Notes: generated from the letters alone by a model not told the origin. 64,000 nucleotides of DNA from Anisakis pegreffii (GCA_035041965.1 JAPYMA010003014.1:1-64000), one strand, 5' to 3'; shown: positions 1 through 12,735, numbered from the stretch's first letter. Program-made: numbers and translations.

Positions 1-81
1 ATTTCAGCGAGAAATTATTTCGGAAGTTTGTCGACATCTAAAAATAGCCAACAAATTGGTAAAAGTGCTTTAATTCAATGG

Positions 82-291
82 ATTCGTGAAAGTGAGATCA
101 AAATATTTGTTAGCTTACCGAACTGAAGAAGACAATACTTTAGCTACGGTTCACGACTGATGAATCACGAAATCCATGCTCATTAAGTGCAGTCGATGAA
201 TTGACTTGAAAGTTGACTGAATTTACATATTTTATTGTTCGACGTTGATAAACTGATAAGTTTATTCAACGCTGTGAACATCGTTTATTTG
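82..291 (+). repeat. Direct repeat, copy 1
   Basis: This stretch recurs at 2637-2975 in the same orientation, about 2.55 kb downstream. The shared text starts near ATTCGTGAAAG and ends near AACATCGTTTATTT. Differences are scattered substitutions and small indels, so the copies are old. No terminal inverted repeats or coding capacity were seen. The two copies bracket the DUF4440-like gene. Confidence 0.8.
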
Positions 292-770
292 CATTCGACA
301 TTATACACACCTTCAAACTGAAAATAACTGCGCGAAATCAAAAATGCGATAACACGAATGGATATATAGGGGAATAGAAGAACAATTCACTATTTCAACC
401 ACAAAAATAAAAGTACAGAATCGAATTATCTATTTTAAGAAAATATTAATAGAATTATTTGGAGTCTGTCTGCTCTTTATATTTTTATAGGATCAATTGA
501 ATTGAGTAAAGAAATGAACGAAAACAACGCAGTAGACGAACTATCTCTCACAGTTTGTTTAATTTTGAAGCAGGTATCCAAGAGGAGTGCACTGACGGGT
601 GTATCTATGCATTTCCATCATTGTTCAGATGAATCGAGACGGTGCAGTAGAATTTTAGTGATAAATCTCGCAGATAATTCAATAATATCAATCCCACCCC
701 ACGTGAAATAAATCACTATAAATATGATAACTGAATTAAGCCCATATTGTAGTCAAGCATTTCACCGAAA
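292..770. other. Upstream region, no gene seen
   Basis: AT-rich sequence between repeat copy 1 and the first exon of the DUF4440-like gene. It should hold that gene's promoter, but I could not point to a specific element. A 69-codon frame at 502-711 is not protein-like and starts from a non-ATG codon. Confidence 0.5.
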
Positions 771-2242
771 ATGTACACCTCTAACGTATTCTCGGTTGTG
801 CTCCTTCTTCTTCTCAACTTCTGCAACACCGCTCGGGCAGGTTAGATGCTTTGCGAAGCTATCCTTCGATGATTTTGTTGCAGATCTCGTGACTTCTCAC
901 CGTATCTGTCAAATCCTTCCAATGCGCATTTCGATTCATCTCCACTTTATCGTACAATCCACAAGTAAATTAGTGAAGTAACCTCAAATAATTAACATTC
1001 TCAATACTGAAATCAAAGTGATATCATTAAATGAATTAATGATTTTTAGACTTTCGAGAAGAGATCGAAGCCCGTCGGAATGAACAAAACGAGTTATATA
1101 AAGAGGGAAAAGTTGAAGAAGCAACAAAAATTTATGATGAGAATGCAGTCATTATAATAACTGGGAAAGAGCCTCTGAAGGGACGAGCGGGTATATTTGG
1201 ATCGCTTTATAAGTATTTATTTATTTCATTTCAAAATCCTGATTGTTCTCCTATTTGTTCAGTCGATTGAAAAACGTTGTTAACTTGCAGCTATTCAGAA
1301 GTATTTCTCAACGGATCATGAACTTGGTACTCCGGTTATACAGGTGGGTGGTTTGTTATTTATTTGCCGGATTTTGATAGTATTGTCAATCACTCCTACA
1401 TTGGTGATAAATGCGATGGTAATAACAATAGTAATAGTAAGAGTAATAATAAAATTCATGTTGATGAATATTGATGATAGCAACAATAGCAATAATAATC
1501 ACAATAATCTTGTTTGACAATAAAATGATAAAGCATGGCAATATCATTTTTGGACCAGGTTTGGACTTGGAAATCGCATTCCTATGCACACCTGATTTGC
1601 AAACAACTGGCAAAGTCTGGAGAATAGCCAAAACACAGTGCATTAGAAAGCTGTCTTTAGGTTCTTTAGCAATCTGCAAAGGGAATTTGCTGATTAGACG
1701 CCTACATCATGAGTTGTTGGTGAGAGATGATGAAGTAATACCACAACGGTGAGCGATCAGTGGAATTTAATTCCAGGCTCGGATGCTACACATGTGTCTG
1801 GTTATAAATAGCCTGTTATGCAAACAACGTGAGAGTGAATACTTAAGTTCTTAATGCCTTAAAATTCGTGTGTTCTGGCCGTTTTTCCGAACTTCGCCGG
1901 ATTTCTGCCGAAATAACTATACACCCACAAGACGAAACAGATGTCCCATCCAAGATTCACTGTACGAAACTCGGCCAAAAAATAATGCTCTTACTTATGG
2001 GTTTGCATTTGTAACATATTGTGATCAATAGCGATAACATTTTAATTCAGGCCAGAGTTGATGAGATAAATGGAAACGATAAATGGGCTTTCGAGCGTTA
2101 TACATTCAATGTGACTTGGAAAAACAGCAAGATGACAGGCAATGGGATGTCTCTGAAAGTGTGGAGGAAAAATGCAGAAAATAAATGGATGATACACGCT
2201 GTCAGTACGAATTACGCGAAATTACCTTCCGATTCATCGTGA
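771..2242 (+). CDS. Secreted DUF4440 / SnoaL-like (NTF2 fold) protein
   Basis: Four exons fit in phase: 771-840, 1050-1190, 1291-1343 and 2051-2242, giving about 151 residues. Residues 1-22 form a signal peptide with a core of Val and Leu. The mature part reads as one DUF4440/SnoaL-like domain: an N-terminal helix rich in Glu/Arg, the segment EEATKIYDENAVIIITGKEP, then a C-terminal beta sheet (WAFERYTFNVTW and LKVWRKNAENKWMIHAVSTN). Splice borders are GTTAGA/TTTTAG, GTATAT/TTGCAG and GTGGGT/TTTCAG-like. A polyadenylation-like AATAAA lies near 2369. The fold is known for small-ligand binding or isomerase-like roles, but no catalytic residue set could be assigned, so the function is open. Nematodes carry small secreted members of this family. 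The donor of exon 2 was chosen because the next in-frame GT leads to a stop. Confidence 0.82.
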
Positions 2243-2636
2243 TAACTGAAACGGTTGCTGTGATAACAACATTTTCGCAATGTTTCTGCCGACTTTCATC
2301 AGTTTTCATCTCGACCACCTTTGCACATTAATGCACTTCTTTCTGGATATTTCATTGTATCACGTGGTAGCTCTTTAATAAATCGCAAACTGTGAGTTTT
2401 TGCATTAGAAGCGCAATGCAAACTGCAATATAATCACATTCTGAATGACAACGAAGTTTTGATCACATCATCGATATGCTGTTCTGCAATTCTGTCGATA
2501 ACGACGTTGATAATTGATTTCGCTAAAGTTCGAGCAGAAACCAAGAAACGTCGTCACTTTCCCAGCATTAAATCCTCAAATTATTGCCATCAAAATGTAT
2601 AATTGTTTATATGGCTCATTGAGATTTATATGGCTT

Positions 2637-2975
2637 ATTCGTGAAAGCGAGATCAACATGTTTGTTAGCTTACCGAACTAAACAAAACAATACTACAGCT
2701 AAGGTTCATGACTGATGAAACACAAAATCCATGCCTATTAAGTACAGTCGATGAAGTGACTTGGAAGTTGACTGAATTTATATATTTTACTGTTCTACGC
2801 TGATAAGAACGGAAACGGAAACAGTGCGAACGGAAACGCGAGCATTGTGGCCAGCAACGTTACAAACGTTTGATAGCCTGGCCAATCCAGGTAATCCAGG
2901 TAAACTGTTCGACGCTGATAAGCTGTAAAGTTTATTCAAGACAAATATATTCAGCGCTGTGAACATCGTTTATTT
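2637..2975 (+). repeat. Direct repeat, copy 2, with internal insertion
   Basis: Second copy of the repeat at 82-291. It carries an extra segment of about 115 bp (about 2808-2920) that is richer in GC, has several GGAAAC hexamers and a doubled AATCCAGGT. The insertion is bounded by two near-identical copies of CTGTTCKACGCTGATAA, so it looks like an insertion or expansion with local duplication. Confidence 0.78.
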
Positions 2976-4479
2976 CACATCTTCTCAAGAAAGCGGATCT
3001 GCTCAGCAAAATATGTGTTTTTCTAAATGTACAGATTCCGATGGACGGAATGGTTCACAGAAATTGATAAGTTACTGAACAAACTTGAGTGTACGGTAGG
3101 CTCGAAGATAGCAACCCGTATAGAATTGAGAAAATAGCTATATCTTCTCAAGTAAGCGCAATTACTTGGCAATACGTATGATGCTCTGAACATAGAGGTT
3201 CTCGTTAAGTGAATGGTGTCAAGAAGTTGATATGTTACTGGGCATTCATTAGAGTACCGTTAGGTTGAATATGGTGACCTCTGTGGTGCTTTAGTAATGT
3301 GTAGATTGATGTATAGTGTCACGTGAAAGTTCAAAAAGAATTGTCCGTCTGCCGATTGTACAAACTTCACGAGCCTTTCTGCTTTGGTAAACCATTCTAA
3401 TTTTAGTTTATTTCAAAATTTCCTTGAGTAGTTCATAGTTTACTACGGTTCATGTTGATGAAAACATACGTCTGATTTATTGATGAAAGTATAATAACCA
3501 TGTTTTTGTTTCTGTGAAACTGATCCATTTGTGTTTTACTTCAAGGAATAGTTCCATAAAAAACGACAGGTAGAGCAAAATGGAACAGAACAGCTTACGG
3601 ACTGAACAGAACAGACTAGAATAGTTTTCCAAGAGTGTGCAACACAATCACTAGGCACAATTGAGGGCAGTATTGTTTATTGTTAGTAACTGTTAGTAAT
3701 TCGGTATTATTGTTAGTAAGTGCTTGATTTTTTAATTAACATTAGAAATGTGGTTATTTTATTCTTAGTATTGCTATTGTTGGTTGAGCAGGTGAACGCA
3801 ATAATGATTGTTTGTTAAAGGATCACTAAAGGAAGTATGCAAAGAATTTGATGTTATGATACTCAGCTATAGATGATGTGTTGTTTATTTAGAAAGAACG
3901 AGTCTGATGCTACAGTCGAGGCGTAACTGAATACCGAAATGTCACATGATCGTTGCTTATTATTGAATTCGAAAAACACGTTCTTTCTGGTTATTTATGT
4001 AGATGTTTTTATAAAGAGATTTAGAGCATTCACCAGTGTCTAATCATACATTGACATGCAGAGAGTAGGCATGCTTACCACGGATACGGCCAACTTCAAT
4101 CATCAAGCCGGCTTTTTTTACCTGGCTCGGATTCATTGCAGAGTTAGTTATTTGAATATTCTCTTGTCCCTTTCTGTTTTTATCATCTATATTGGGCTGA
4201 AACTGTTGGATAGAAGTAGCAGAATACATTTCAGCTGTATTGCTTGATGTTCATTGATCGCATCGACTATGAGCAATTTCAACAGCTTTCTTATGCCATT
4301 TCAATTATCATGATTTCAAAATGACCAGATTTGAGAGAGCATTGTGAACTTCATTTTTGGAGCGGTTTGAATGAATTCAAAGATGCGGATGAGGATACGA
4401 ACTGCGTTGATCTCTTCGTTACGAATTATGAATTCAACTAAAATTTCACTGTGTTCACAAACAGTTGAATGAATGTGGA
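2976..4479. other. Intergenic, no gene seen
   Basis: AT-rich. It includes a short run of ATTGTTAGTAA-like repeats near 3675-3720. The opposed 61- and 63-codon frames at 4044-4247 are mirror images of each other and not protein-like. Confidence 0.5.
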
Positions 4480-6172
4480 ATGTCGTCCATTCAATCCCAT
4501 GCGCAACAATGTTCGACGCAGTCGGAAATCGCGCAGAGGATTAGTTCAAGTTATCGTAAAAAAATGAAAAGTGTTACAGTTTGCGCTGTGTGTTTGTGAC
4601 TCATGATGGAGATTTGAAAACACTTTTGCAGAAGTTAATATTCGCCGTACTCGGATGGATTCTCTATCGTCTAGTTAACGACTTATGGTTTTCGTTATTC
4701 ATGGATATGACGCTTGGTATGCGTGTTCTCTACTGGTGCTATGCGGCTCTTGAGCTGGCCGCCATTGTTGGCATAGTTGCTGCGTTCTGGTCGAAAAATC
4801 CATACTTTCTTATACCGGCATTCTTGTGCTTGGTACGTTCGATGCATACCTTTGCAGCCATTTCTTCGTTTGGTGCATTCACTTCCCTGAAACTTTCCTC
4901 TCCGCTATGCAAATTCTCTCAGTCGAAATTGTTATCCACGTTGAAAGTGTTCATCACATGACTAAATCAAATTGATCTACGTAAAGTTTCAAAATCGAAA
5001 GACGTACGCATAAACTTTATCTACATTAAGGATTTCCACTGTTTTGCCCACAATCATCCAACTTTTCATGTGACTCAAAAACTGGCCTATATTTTGACGG
5101 TCATTATCGTTTAAATTAGTTAACGCAACATTGCGAAAGGGAGTGAGAGTGACCTTGAAATATATTGCACGTTCGCAGTGTAGTGAAGATATTCTCTCAT
5201 GGGAACAATGAGGCGTTAATTTGCACACGAATAAGATCGTTTTGTTTGATTGCAATAATTTAATATGAAACTTTTGCATAACAGCTCGCTTGGAAACAAC
5301 TGATCGAATGCAAAATAAATGTTCTTTCGAATCATCGAATTCTTAACTAAAGGAAAGAGTGCAATTCATGTTGAAAATGTGCATCATTCATCGACAAAAA
5401 TTTCCAGATTCTTTTCATAATCAGCGACATAAAGGAGATCGTAATAGCGCTTGTCACTCTGATATCACCAGAAACAAACGTTGACGAGTGGTTTGGCGAA
5501 CAACATCGCACAGCACACTCGAACAGATCATTCTTCTATCATGGATATCGTGCATCACTCAAAAGTAATTCTTGTCTTGTCTGATAAGTAGTCGGGTTTT
5601 GATACCGATCCGTGATAACATGAGATAGTATTTTTTATAGATGCTCTTCGCATATTTACGATAATTTACTTCGAGAATGGAATTCCTTATTGTTCTTGAA
5701 CAGTCTGCTTCTATGACGATCGCAAAATCGATCGCAGATTGGGCTGATTTTTATTCTTCATTGAGTCCGTCCCAGGAAAAGCATTAAGATGTAATAATTA
5801 AAGTTGAAGATTTAACGTTCCGGAATGCCATCCATGTCTCTTCGTTAAATCTTTGAAATAATCGGGCCAAACTAACCAAGTCACGGCGAATTTATCAATG
5901 ATAACTAAAGATTTCTACCCACAACGTGACTCTATAAAAAATCAGTTACCATTTCTTCACTTTCAGGTGTACAATACTACTCGATTTTGACGTTGTGTTT
6001 CGCACCAGTAATGCTTCTCATTGAACTCATTCTGTTGCTGATAACCTTCAAACTCTTCAAGTATTATCACGACTGGAAGAACACAAGAACAAAAGGCGGC
6101 GACGCATCGTTTGGTTATCAGACTCGTATAAACAATTCACTGCCCGCACAGACCATCAATGTCGATAATTGA
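4480..6172 (+). CDS. Four-pass membrane protein, unrecognised family
   Basis: Exons 4480-4587, 4632-4832, 5408-5564 and 5967-6172 join in phase to about 223 residues. The first intron is only 44 nt (GTGTGT...TTGCAG). The N-terminus (about 36 residues) is polar and probably cytosolic. Hydrophobic segments lie near residues 38-60 (FAVLGWILYRL), 71-92 (CYAALELAAIVGIVAAFW), 96-125 (spanning the exon 2/3 junction, FLCLILFIISD) and 157-185 (LCFAPVMLLIELILLLITF). A loop between the third and fourth helices contains ETNVDEWFGEQHRTAHSN. The C-terminus is polar. AATAAA near 6221 is a likely polyadenylation signal. The start was chosen because it gives an in-phase, stop-free first exon, and a downstream ATG in the same exon is also possible. 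No homologue is recalled; it resembles tetraspan membrane proteins only in shape. Confidence 0.75.
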
Positions 6173-7152
6173 TTCACGGTTCCCCACTCAACTACTACCC
6201 TTCTTCCATCACAATAGTCTAATAAAAATTTTCTTCTCGAATTGTTTAATCAGAAGTTTACCGATTAACTTGTCCGTTCACACTAAATTGTGATACTATG
6301 TAAATAGTTTCCGTTTTTTTTCCCTATCATATTGGTCGGGCGCAGTTCTAATATTTTATACTGTCATAAATGTATTCGAAAAGTTTTCACAACAAATCTT
6401 CTTCAGTGGTTTTATATTGCACGCAAGCTAACGTCACAATCGAGTTTTGAACAGCTAACAAAACTGCTCAACAAAATGACAAACAACCGCATTAGCCACA
6501 CATCAGGCATCAACACAAACGGCTCTGTGTTTGTTGTGAGTTTTAGAATGTGTCGATTTAATCGTATAATCAATCAAAAGAAACTGGTAATTGATAGGTG
6601 ATATTGGCGTGAATAGATGAACTGTTCACTTGTAGCTGCTTTATTCATATTGATGGCGTTGCTGATGTTTTCATTCAGTGAGTAGTCATCTCCTTGTTGA
6701 TAAAAACAAACAGAACCATTTATAAATCAAAAGCCTATTTCAAGTCAACGTGTACAACGTTTACAATACGAACAACAACTGAACACTTTTCTGAATGACT
6801 TTGCTGGGGTTTTGATGACGTTTAACAATAGTGCAAACCGAAACAAACGTATCGGCACTGAAGTAACATCGAGCGTAATTTTGAATTACGGTGAGTTGAT
6901 AGCATCCATAATATGAATATGCAACTATCGGCAACGCAAATGTACAAACGTTCATAACGTAAAACCGACACCAAATAAAATGTAAATGGCCAATGAAATA
7001 AAGCTGATACGTAACGACGAATCGGTTTTTTAGAAATGACTAATGAAAATAATTCTGATCATTTTCGAAACCACCAAATCGTCGAATAAATTTTTCTTCG
7101 AACAATACTAGTGTTAATCACTGCATTGTCCAGTCATTGCAGAAAACCCTAA
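6173..7152. other. Intergenic, no gene seen
   Basis: The 89-codon frame at 6332-6601 lacks splice context and protein-like composition. Nothing else is supported. Confidence 0.5.
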
Positions 7153-7952
7153 CTAGTCGCTGGTAGTCGCACGAGTTTCGGAGCTGCTGCTGCTGCTGGC
7201 ACTACGCTCTATCTCGGATGTGCTCGAGCTTGATTCGGTGTTTGACTGAACAATTTCACTGCCTCTTTTATTGTATTTGATAGATCGTTCGAATGAAAAT
7301 CCCATCTCCTTCATATGTAACTGTGTTTTATTCAAGTGCCGAATTCAATTTTGCTCTTTTGTCTTGTGATTTCCACGATATTCTGAGTATTCTACTCGAT
7401 TCCAAGAAATCAGTTTAATATATCCTATGTCGCAATAATCTCGCTCCTTCCTAAAAATTGCTGATCGAATTGGAGTAACACAAGTATATGTATGTATCTC
7501 GTACATTTACTATATATACATATATGAAAAAACACAAGCATCTGATTGGGCGATCACCATTCAGCAAACTTACCGATTCAGTAGCTTTGTACCGGTCATA
7601 TGCGCATGAAGACAATTTTTGTGAAGGTATAGAAGACCGACCGCTGCAGACACTCCACGCAGTGCACCGCTCCCAGTTACAATCGCAGTCTTAAATTTAG
7701 ACGTCTTTTCAAAGGAATCAATTTTCACCGTTGAATGTCAGACGCAATTTGTTTCGTCAGCAAGTGCTGAAAGTTGGGGCGCATCACATCAGCACGGAAC
7801 ATACAAAGCACTCAGATAGCAGCCATCGTATGAAATGATCATCGTTTCAGGTAACCGCTCAAGTGCTCTAATGATGGTACTGTATAATTTGCCATTTCGA
7901 AAGGATCGATGATTTTGCACCATTTCGCCTGCCTCAACTAAACGATTGTAGT
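7153..7952 (-). CDS. Partial gene model, 3' exons, unknown protein
   Basis: Three minus-strand segments join in phase: 7952-7805 (acceptor TATGCACAG, donor GTATGT), 7643-7574 (acceptor TGTCTGCAG, donor GTAAGT) and 7320-7153 (acceptor AAAACACAG, ends in TAG). The first piece contains AGEMVQNHRSFRNGKLYSTI and PETMIISYDGCYLSAL. The last piece ends in a Ser-rich tail. The strong donors and matching phases argue for a real gene, but upstream exons, a start codon and a family were not found. An alternative frame of the middle exon loosely resembles a kinase catalytic loop (HAH in place of HRD). That reading was dropped because it has no supporting exons on either side. Confidence 0.4.
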
Positions 7953-9203
7953 CTGTGCATAAAACAGCCACTCATGACTGTTAAAATCGAAATCATTTTC
8001 CATCATTTATTACAGTTAGAATATGTACAAATCAAAAGATACGTCAATTCAATCAACAAAGTAAAGCACTGAATGGTGAATAGAAACGGAAACCAAAGAT
8101 GAAAGAAGGAAGCGAAAGAGTGGTAAAAGAAGGTAAATTGAAAGTTCAAAATGTAGTGCAAAATGGAATCAGATAGGAGTGTTCACTGGTTTCAGTCAGC
8201 GTGAAAACGACTAGATGCTGAATTTAATAAGCCTAATTAGTTTTCAGATAATTAAAGCATTGTCGTTCACTTTGGGCCAGCTACTTCCAAGAGCTATTCA
8301 TTAGACTAGTTAAACATCTTGGATAGAACTACTGAGAATACGGAACGCTGACACTTCGAAACAAAACTCGATTAAGTTACTGTAAGAATATACAGATCAG
8401 TTGGTGTGATCACACATTCATGCGAAACGACAATATTCCGAATGGGCAAATTGTTGACTGTTCGACAAATTGTGAATTTTTCATTCCACTCACTTGTCTT
8501 TTATTTTGTGTCAGAATATTCCGCTTTGCACATGTCTAATTTCGCATAATCTCTCCATAAAAACCTAAATATGATGAAAGTCAATCCCGATTACAGAAAA
8601 AAGTTATTCCAATGAAAACAGCACACCATCGAGCGTGTCGCAGAAAATCAACGAAACAAACGACACCGACTCAAAACAAGTGAATATACCTACGGAAAAT
8701 AAACTAAATATGCGTAACAAACAGAATAAAACAATAAATAAACATCTATGTACAGTACACCAATCAGTATATCTATGATAGTAACAATACAAGTATTATT
8801 AATAATCATAATAAAAATAATTTGAAAAAAAAACATAGCAACAACAACAATAATAATGACTGCAGTGCTAATGTTAAAGTATTAACAAACAGCTAAAAGG
8901 CATTTCAAAACAGTTCTGATATAAAAGACCAGTAGTTAAGATTCAGCCACACATGAAATCGCTATCACAATATCAATTATTCATTTGAGCATTCGAGTTT
9001 AGACACGTTAATTGGATCGAAGTGAAAGCAACTTCAAAAACAAATAATTCACTGAAGATGAATATGTCGCGTTGTCCTATTTCCTAATTTATGCCTTTTC
9101 TATTTCGTCTCATTCACACAGTTTTGCACAGCTCAAATCGACATTTGAACTGAAGTTCCATTGATTGTATGAACAGTTAACTTTTTCTCGGCTCATTCAG
9201 TAT
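7953..9203. other. AT-rich region, nothing supported
   Basis: Contains an A-rich stretch around 8820-8870. The 62-codon minus frame at 8604-8792 is a low-complexity product of AT richness. Upstream exons of the gene ending at 7153 could lie here but were not found. Confidence 0.4.
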
Positions 9204-9362
9204 CTATGTTGTGAATGCCCCTGAAAGTGTGGAGTGTTCGTGAGACAACAAGCACATATTGCACTTCGAAAGCGATTCGGATGAGTTGTAGCGATGTGGC
9301 ACTTCGATGAGTTGACTCTTTGGGCTTGCAAAGGCTATAACAAGGCCAAACTTTTCAACTGA
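9204..9362 (-). other. Isolated exon-like open frame
   Basis: A 53-codon minus-strand frame directly follows a good 3' splice site (CCGTTTTTGTAG) and ends in TAG. It includes GLVIAFASPKSQLIEVPHRY. No partner exon in matching phase was found toward 10.3 kb, and its internal GTs do not fit the exon at 7952. It may be a terminal exon or chance. Confidence 0.22.
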
Positions 9363-10300
9363 CTACAAAAACGGTGGTGATAGAGGTTGAGGTTGCAGAA
9401 AATGCATCGGGTTTGGTTCATTTGCAATGGAGCAGTTGTATTCTTTATTAGACGATTTTTTGGTTCGATTAGTATTTTCACTGTGCTCTCTGCGATCAAA
9501 GAGGATTACTGACACTAGGGAAACATTTCATATGGTGCGTTGTTAAAGGAATGTGTAGATAAAGGTGTCTTCTATATATCCAAGTACAGATCGGACCACA
9601 TTCCTTATAACAATAAAATTTTGAATAAAATACAATTAATTCACAATTGGATGAATAATAAAATTAAGGCAACTGAACGTGTCCCCTCCGTACGCGAACA
9701 ACCGTACGGATGTTCGAACATTACGAGAGAGATATGCACAATGAATCGGTCATGAAACAATATTAAGACAATAATTCTGATCGATAATTTAAGAGGAAAA
9801 TTAACATTTTCGAATTTCTTCGTCTGTGAAAAAAAATATTTACAATTTACTCGCCAATATTGCTGCTAGATGCAGACTGGAGATTTTTGATGAATTGCAT
9901 TCCATCAAATGTTTTATGGTTTTGATGCATAGAATATCACGATGAACGTTTAACGACGAATAAGTGGAGTACAATATCAGCTTATGCTCGTTGCTTGATT
10001 AGAAACGTTCACACGATTACAAAACTTTCTTCGTGATGCACTCAAGCAAACTCTGCTTCACATGAACATCAATCCACCATTACTGCATTATAGCAATATT
10101 CGAGAGATTTATAAACAGTCATATCCTACTCGTGATAAAATTATGCACAAAACTAGAACAAATTATTCGCCTAAACACTGAAAAAAATGTATCTTCACGA
10201 TGTGATCGTACGATCTATTCGGTGACTGACGACACAATTACCACGTCTAGATCGCTTCGGAAAAAATTACTCGTCCCAGCGATTTTGCTTCAAAACATTC
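9363..10300. other. Intergenic, nothing supported
   Basis: AT-rich sequence. The + strand frames at 9540-9755 and 10132-10392 are not protein-like, and the second one overlaps the terminal exon of the minus-strand gene at 10301. Confidence 0.45.
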
Positions 10301-12066
10301 TTAAACCGTATTCACAACTGTCACAATTGCATCTTTCTTCTCGTCTTCGCACTCTTTATTGTCAACTTGCTCTGTGGACACTTCCTTTTTAGGGTCAGTT
10401 TGCTGCTCCTCATCTGAACGATGAATTCATTCATTTGATAGCAAATTTCATCTAAGAATAATATTTGTAACGTTTTAGTGCATTCGTTTTAGCACTCTTC
10501 TCAATGGCGAATCAGCTTGGATAGACGGCTAATTTCGCATCAACCAAACAGCTACTTGAATCGGTGATTTGTGTTCTATGAAAAAGCCTTGAAATGAGCT
10601 CTTATGAATTTCTTTTATCCATGTTTCCATCTAATAATAAAAACCTCATCATATTCATGTTATACTGAAATGATCTTAATAATTGATCAACTCTTAATGA
10701 TCACTAACCATTCTCAACGATAGCCTTTTCGCTGCTTGGTGATGATCCGTCCAACTTCCTCAGGAATGAATCGCGAGACTGATTAGAGTCAGTGATTTCG
10801 GTGGTTAAGCTGCCGTTCATTGAAAGTCTATCGCATTTGGTTGGTTTGCTGCAATCAGACTCCTTTGATGTGTTATTTTAGGATGCACTCTCCAGTTATC
10901 CTCTGTGAGTATTCTGAGCACTTTACAGTGACGTGTTTGCAGAGAATTGAAAAAAAAATAAAAAGCAAAACTATGCTGCTTACCTATCTTTTTTCGTATC
11001 ATCATCAACTGCATTGAGATGTTTCGGTGAAATTTTGTCAACAATCCATGATTTCTTTGCATTGGACTTCTCTGAAAAGAGATTATTTGCTTGAGTATTT
11101 TCAGCAGCACATAGAAATTAGAAAGGCACATAGGTAAACGAAACGATTGGTGAAGTATTAAGGAAGAATCTGCGTACCACTCTCTCTCTCTCCCTGTCTT
11201 GAAAGTGTTGTATCAGTGAATTTAATCAATGATTACGAAATCAGATACACTTCATTTTTTGCTAACCACAATAGCACCTTTGGATTTGCTACAAAATAAT
11301 GCGACGAACTGATGGCGAGGTGTCAGTCTGTGAAAATGAGAAAACGGATACGGTAAAGCGGTGCTGATAAACAGCACAATTGTCACTTTTGGTGTACAAC
11401 ACCGAATAATTTCTTATCACTGATTTTCTCACCTCCGATCAACCATCTTAATCTGACGATTTTCAATTATCGCTCAAATTTCGTCAGAACGAATCGAATT
11501 TTGTTGAGATACTTCTGTAATTATGCTAAAAAAACTAATTGTGATTCTAAGTCTGAACAATAACACATAAGCATCGCTAGAAAAGTGAAGGCGTAATAGG
11601 ACAGAAACGAATAAGCTGCAATAGAGCAAAGTCTAGAATATAATAGATAGATGAAACAAAGGAAATGGACAGGACAGTTTAACACAGAGGTAAGTTGGAA
11701 AGGTGTAGTTTGAAGAACAGACTGAAAAGAACAGTTGAAGCTTATGCGTGACAGATTGGGACAAGCCATTCGAAGCGTTAAGGAGATCGGCCGGCACCTT
11801 AAAGCCATTCAAAATCACCTGCAACATTCTCAGTTCCCTCTTTGAGTTTGTTTGATTTTATGAGTGGAATCGTTGCTTCAGTTTGTTGTTGCTTCTTTTC
11901 TTTCGCTAAAAGCATCATCAAAACATCAAAATATCCTCCTCAATTATCATCAACTTAGTCATCTCCTTTGCTTTCGCACTCTTTCGGGTGGATGGATACC
12001 TTCTGCCGTAATCGCCATTTGTTTCGATTGTACGATGCCTTTGTCCGATGAAGTATCGTGGCTCAT
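10301..12066 (-). CDS. Lys/Glu/Ser-rich, probably disordered protein
   Basis: Likely exons: 12066-12000 (ATG, starts MSHDTSSDKG), 11905-11819, 11472-11433, 11327-11278, 11071-10984, 10778-10709 and 10413-10301 (TAA). Phases match across the first five and across the last two. The 10984/10778 junction does not match, so a small exon or another donor is missing there. Exon 3 uses a weak acceptor (TTTGAG); a better one at 11514 extends it in the same frame but brings in a TGA. The product (about 170 residues) is hydrophilic, with KEKKQQQTE early, SWIVDKISPKHLNAVDDDTK in the middle and a Glu/Lys-rich end (VDNKECEDEKKDAIVTVVNT). No membrane segment and no domain were recognised. Charged composition and clean splice borders make it real-looking, but the function is unknown. 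Confidence 0.5.
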
Positions 12067-12399
12067 TTCGATGAATAGCAACCATTAGGAGATATTCCCA
12101 ACAAATGTAGATTTCACAAAAACATAAAAAGTGCATCCCGAATCGATCAGAAAGTCGGACGAACAGATTTCTGATGATTGCAACGAAAAATCACCACATT
12201 CCAGTCACTTTTGATGAAAGGCATCCAAACAAACAAAAAAAACAAAGAACTATTTTGTTCGGTGTGTTAAAAGAAAAATAAAACGGCAGATAACTCAGTA
12301 ACATTGCGAAATAAAAAATATTGCGTGCCATCTCTCAAGCAAAATATATCGTCCGATATCATCTCTCTATCTATTTTTCATGATCCATTCTCTCGTCCA

Positions 12400-12735
12400 T
12401 GTGCAACCACTACTGTTTCGTGGGCTTAAAGCAATGAATCGCTCTTGCAACACTTGCAACAACTATTCTTATTCTTAGGCAGCAAGACATTGTGATGGAG
12501 CCAAGATGCAAAGAAGAACATTCATTCTTTGTTGGAAACAAAATATCATCTGATTCATTCCCTCATGCAGTTGGTCGTTTCATAACATCTTTAGTGGCTT
12601 CTAAGCTCATAAAAACATCACATCGCTCCATTATTTCGACCAAATTTGTGCAGCCTTCAAAGAGGAGTTGCATTGTTCTAATGATTGCAACAACTTCATA
12701 TGTGAATGCCAAAAAGCCAACTGCATTCATTCTAG
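12400..12735 (-). pseudogene. Open minus frame with one internal TGA; possible remnant or missed exon
   Basis: From an acceptor-like GATCAG at 12736 the minus frame runs about 110 codons with a single TGA (12565-12563). The first part (ATG at 12730, 55 codons) reads well as protein: MQLLFEGCTNLVEIMERCDV then SLEATKDVMKRPTA. The part after the TGA stays open. The + strand also has a 108-codon frame here, with composition less like protein. It could be a decayed exon of the gene at 10301-12066, a separate small gene, or chance. Confidence 0.3.

Noticed and set aside
7574..7690. Kinase-like reading (YLHKNCLHAHM...) of the minus strand
   Set aside because: It resembles a catalytic loop only loosely, needs a poor TTTAAG acceptor, and no DFG, APE or glycine-loop exons lie nearby. 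Another frame of the same stretch has better splice borders.
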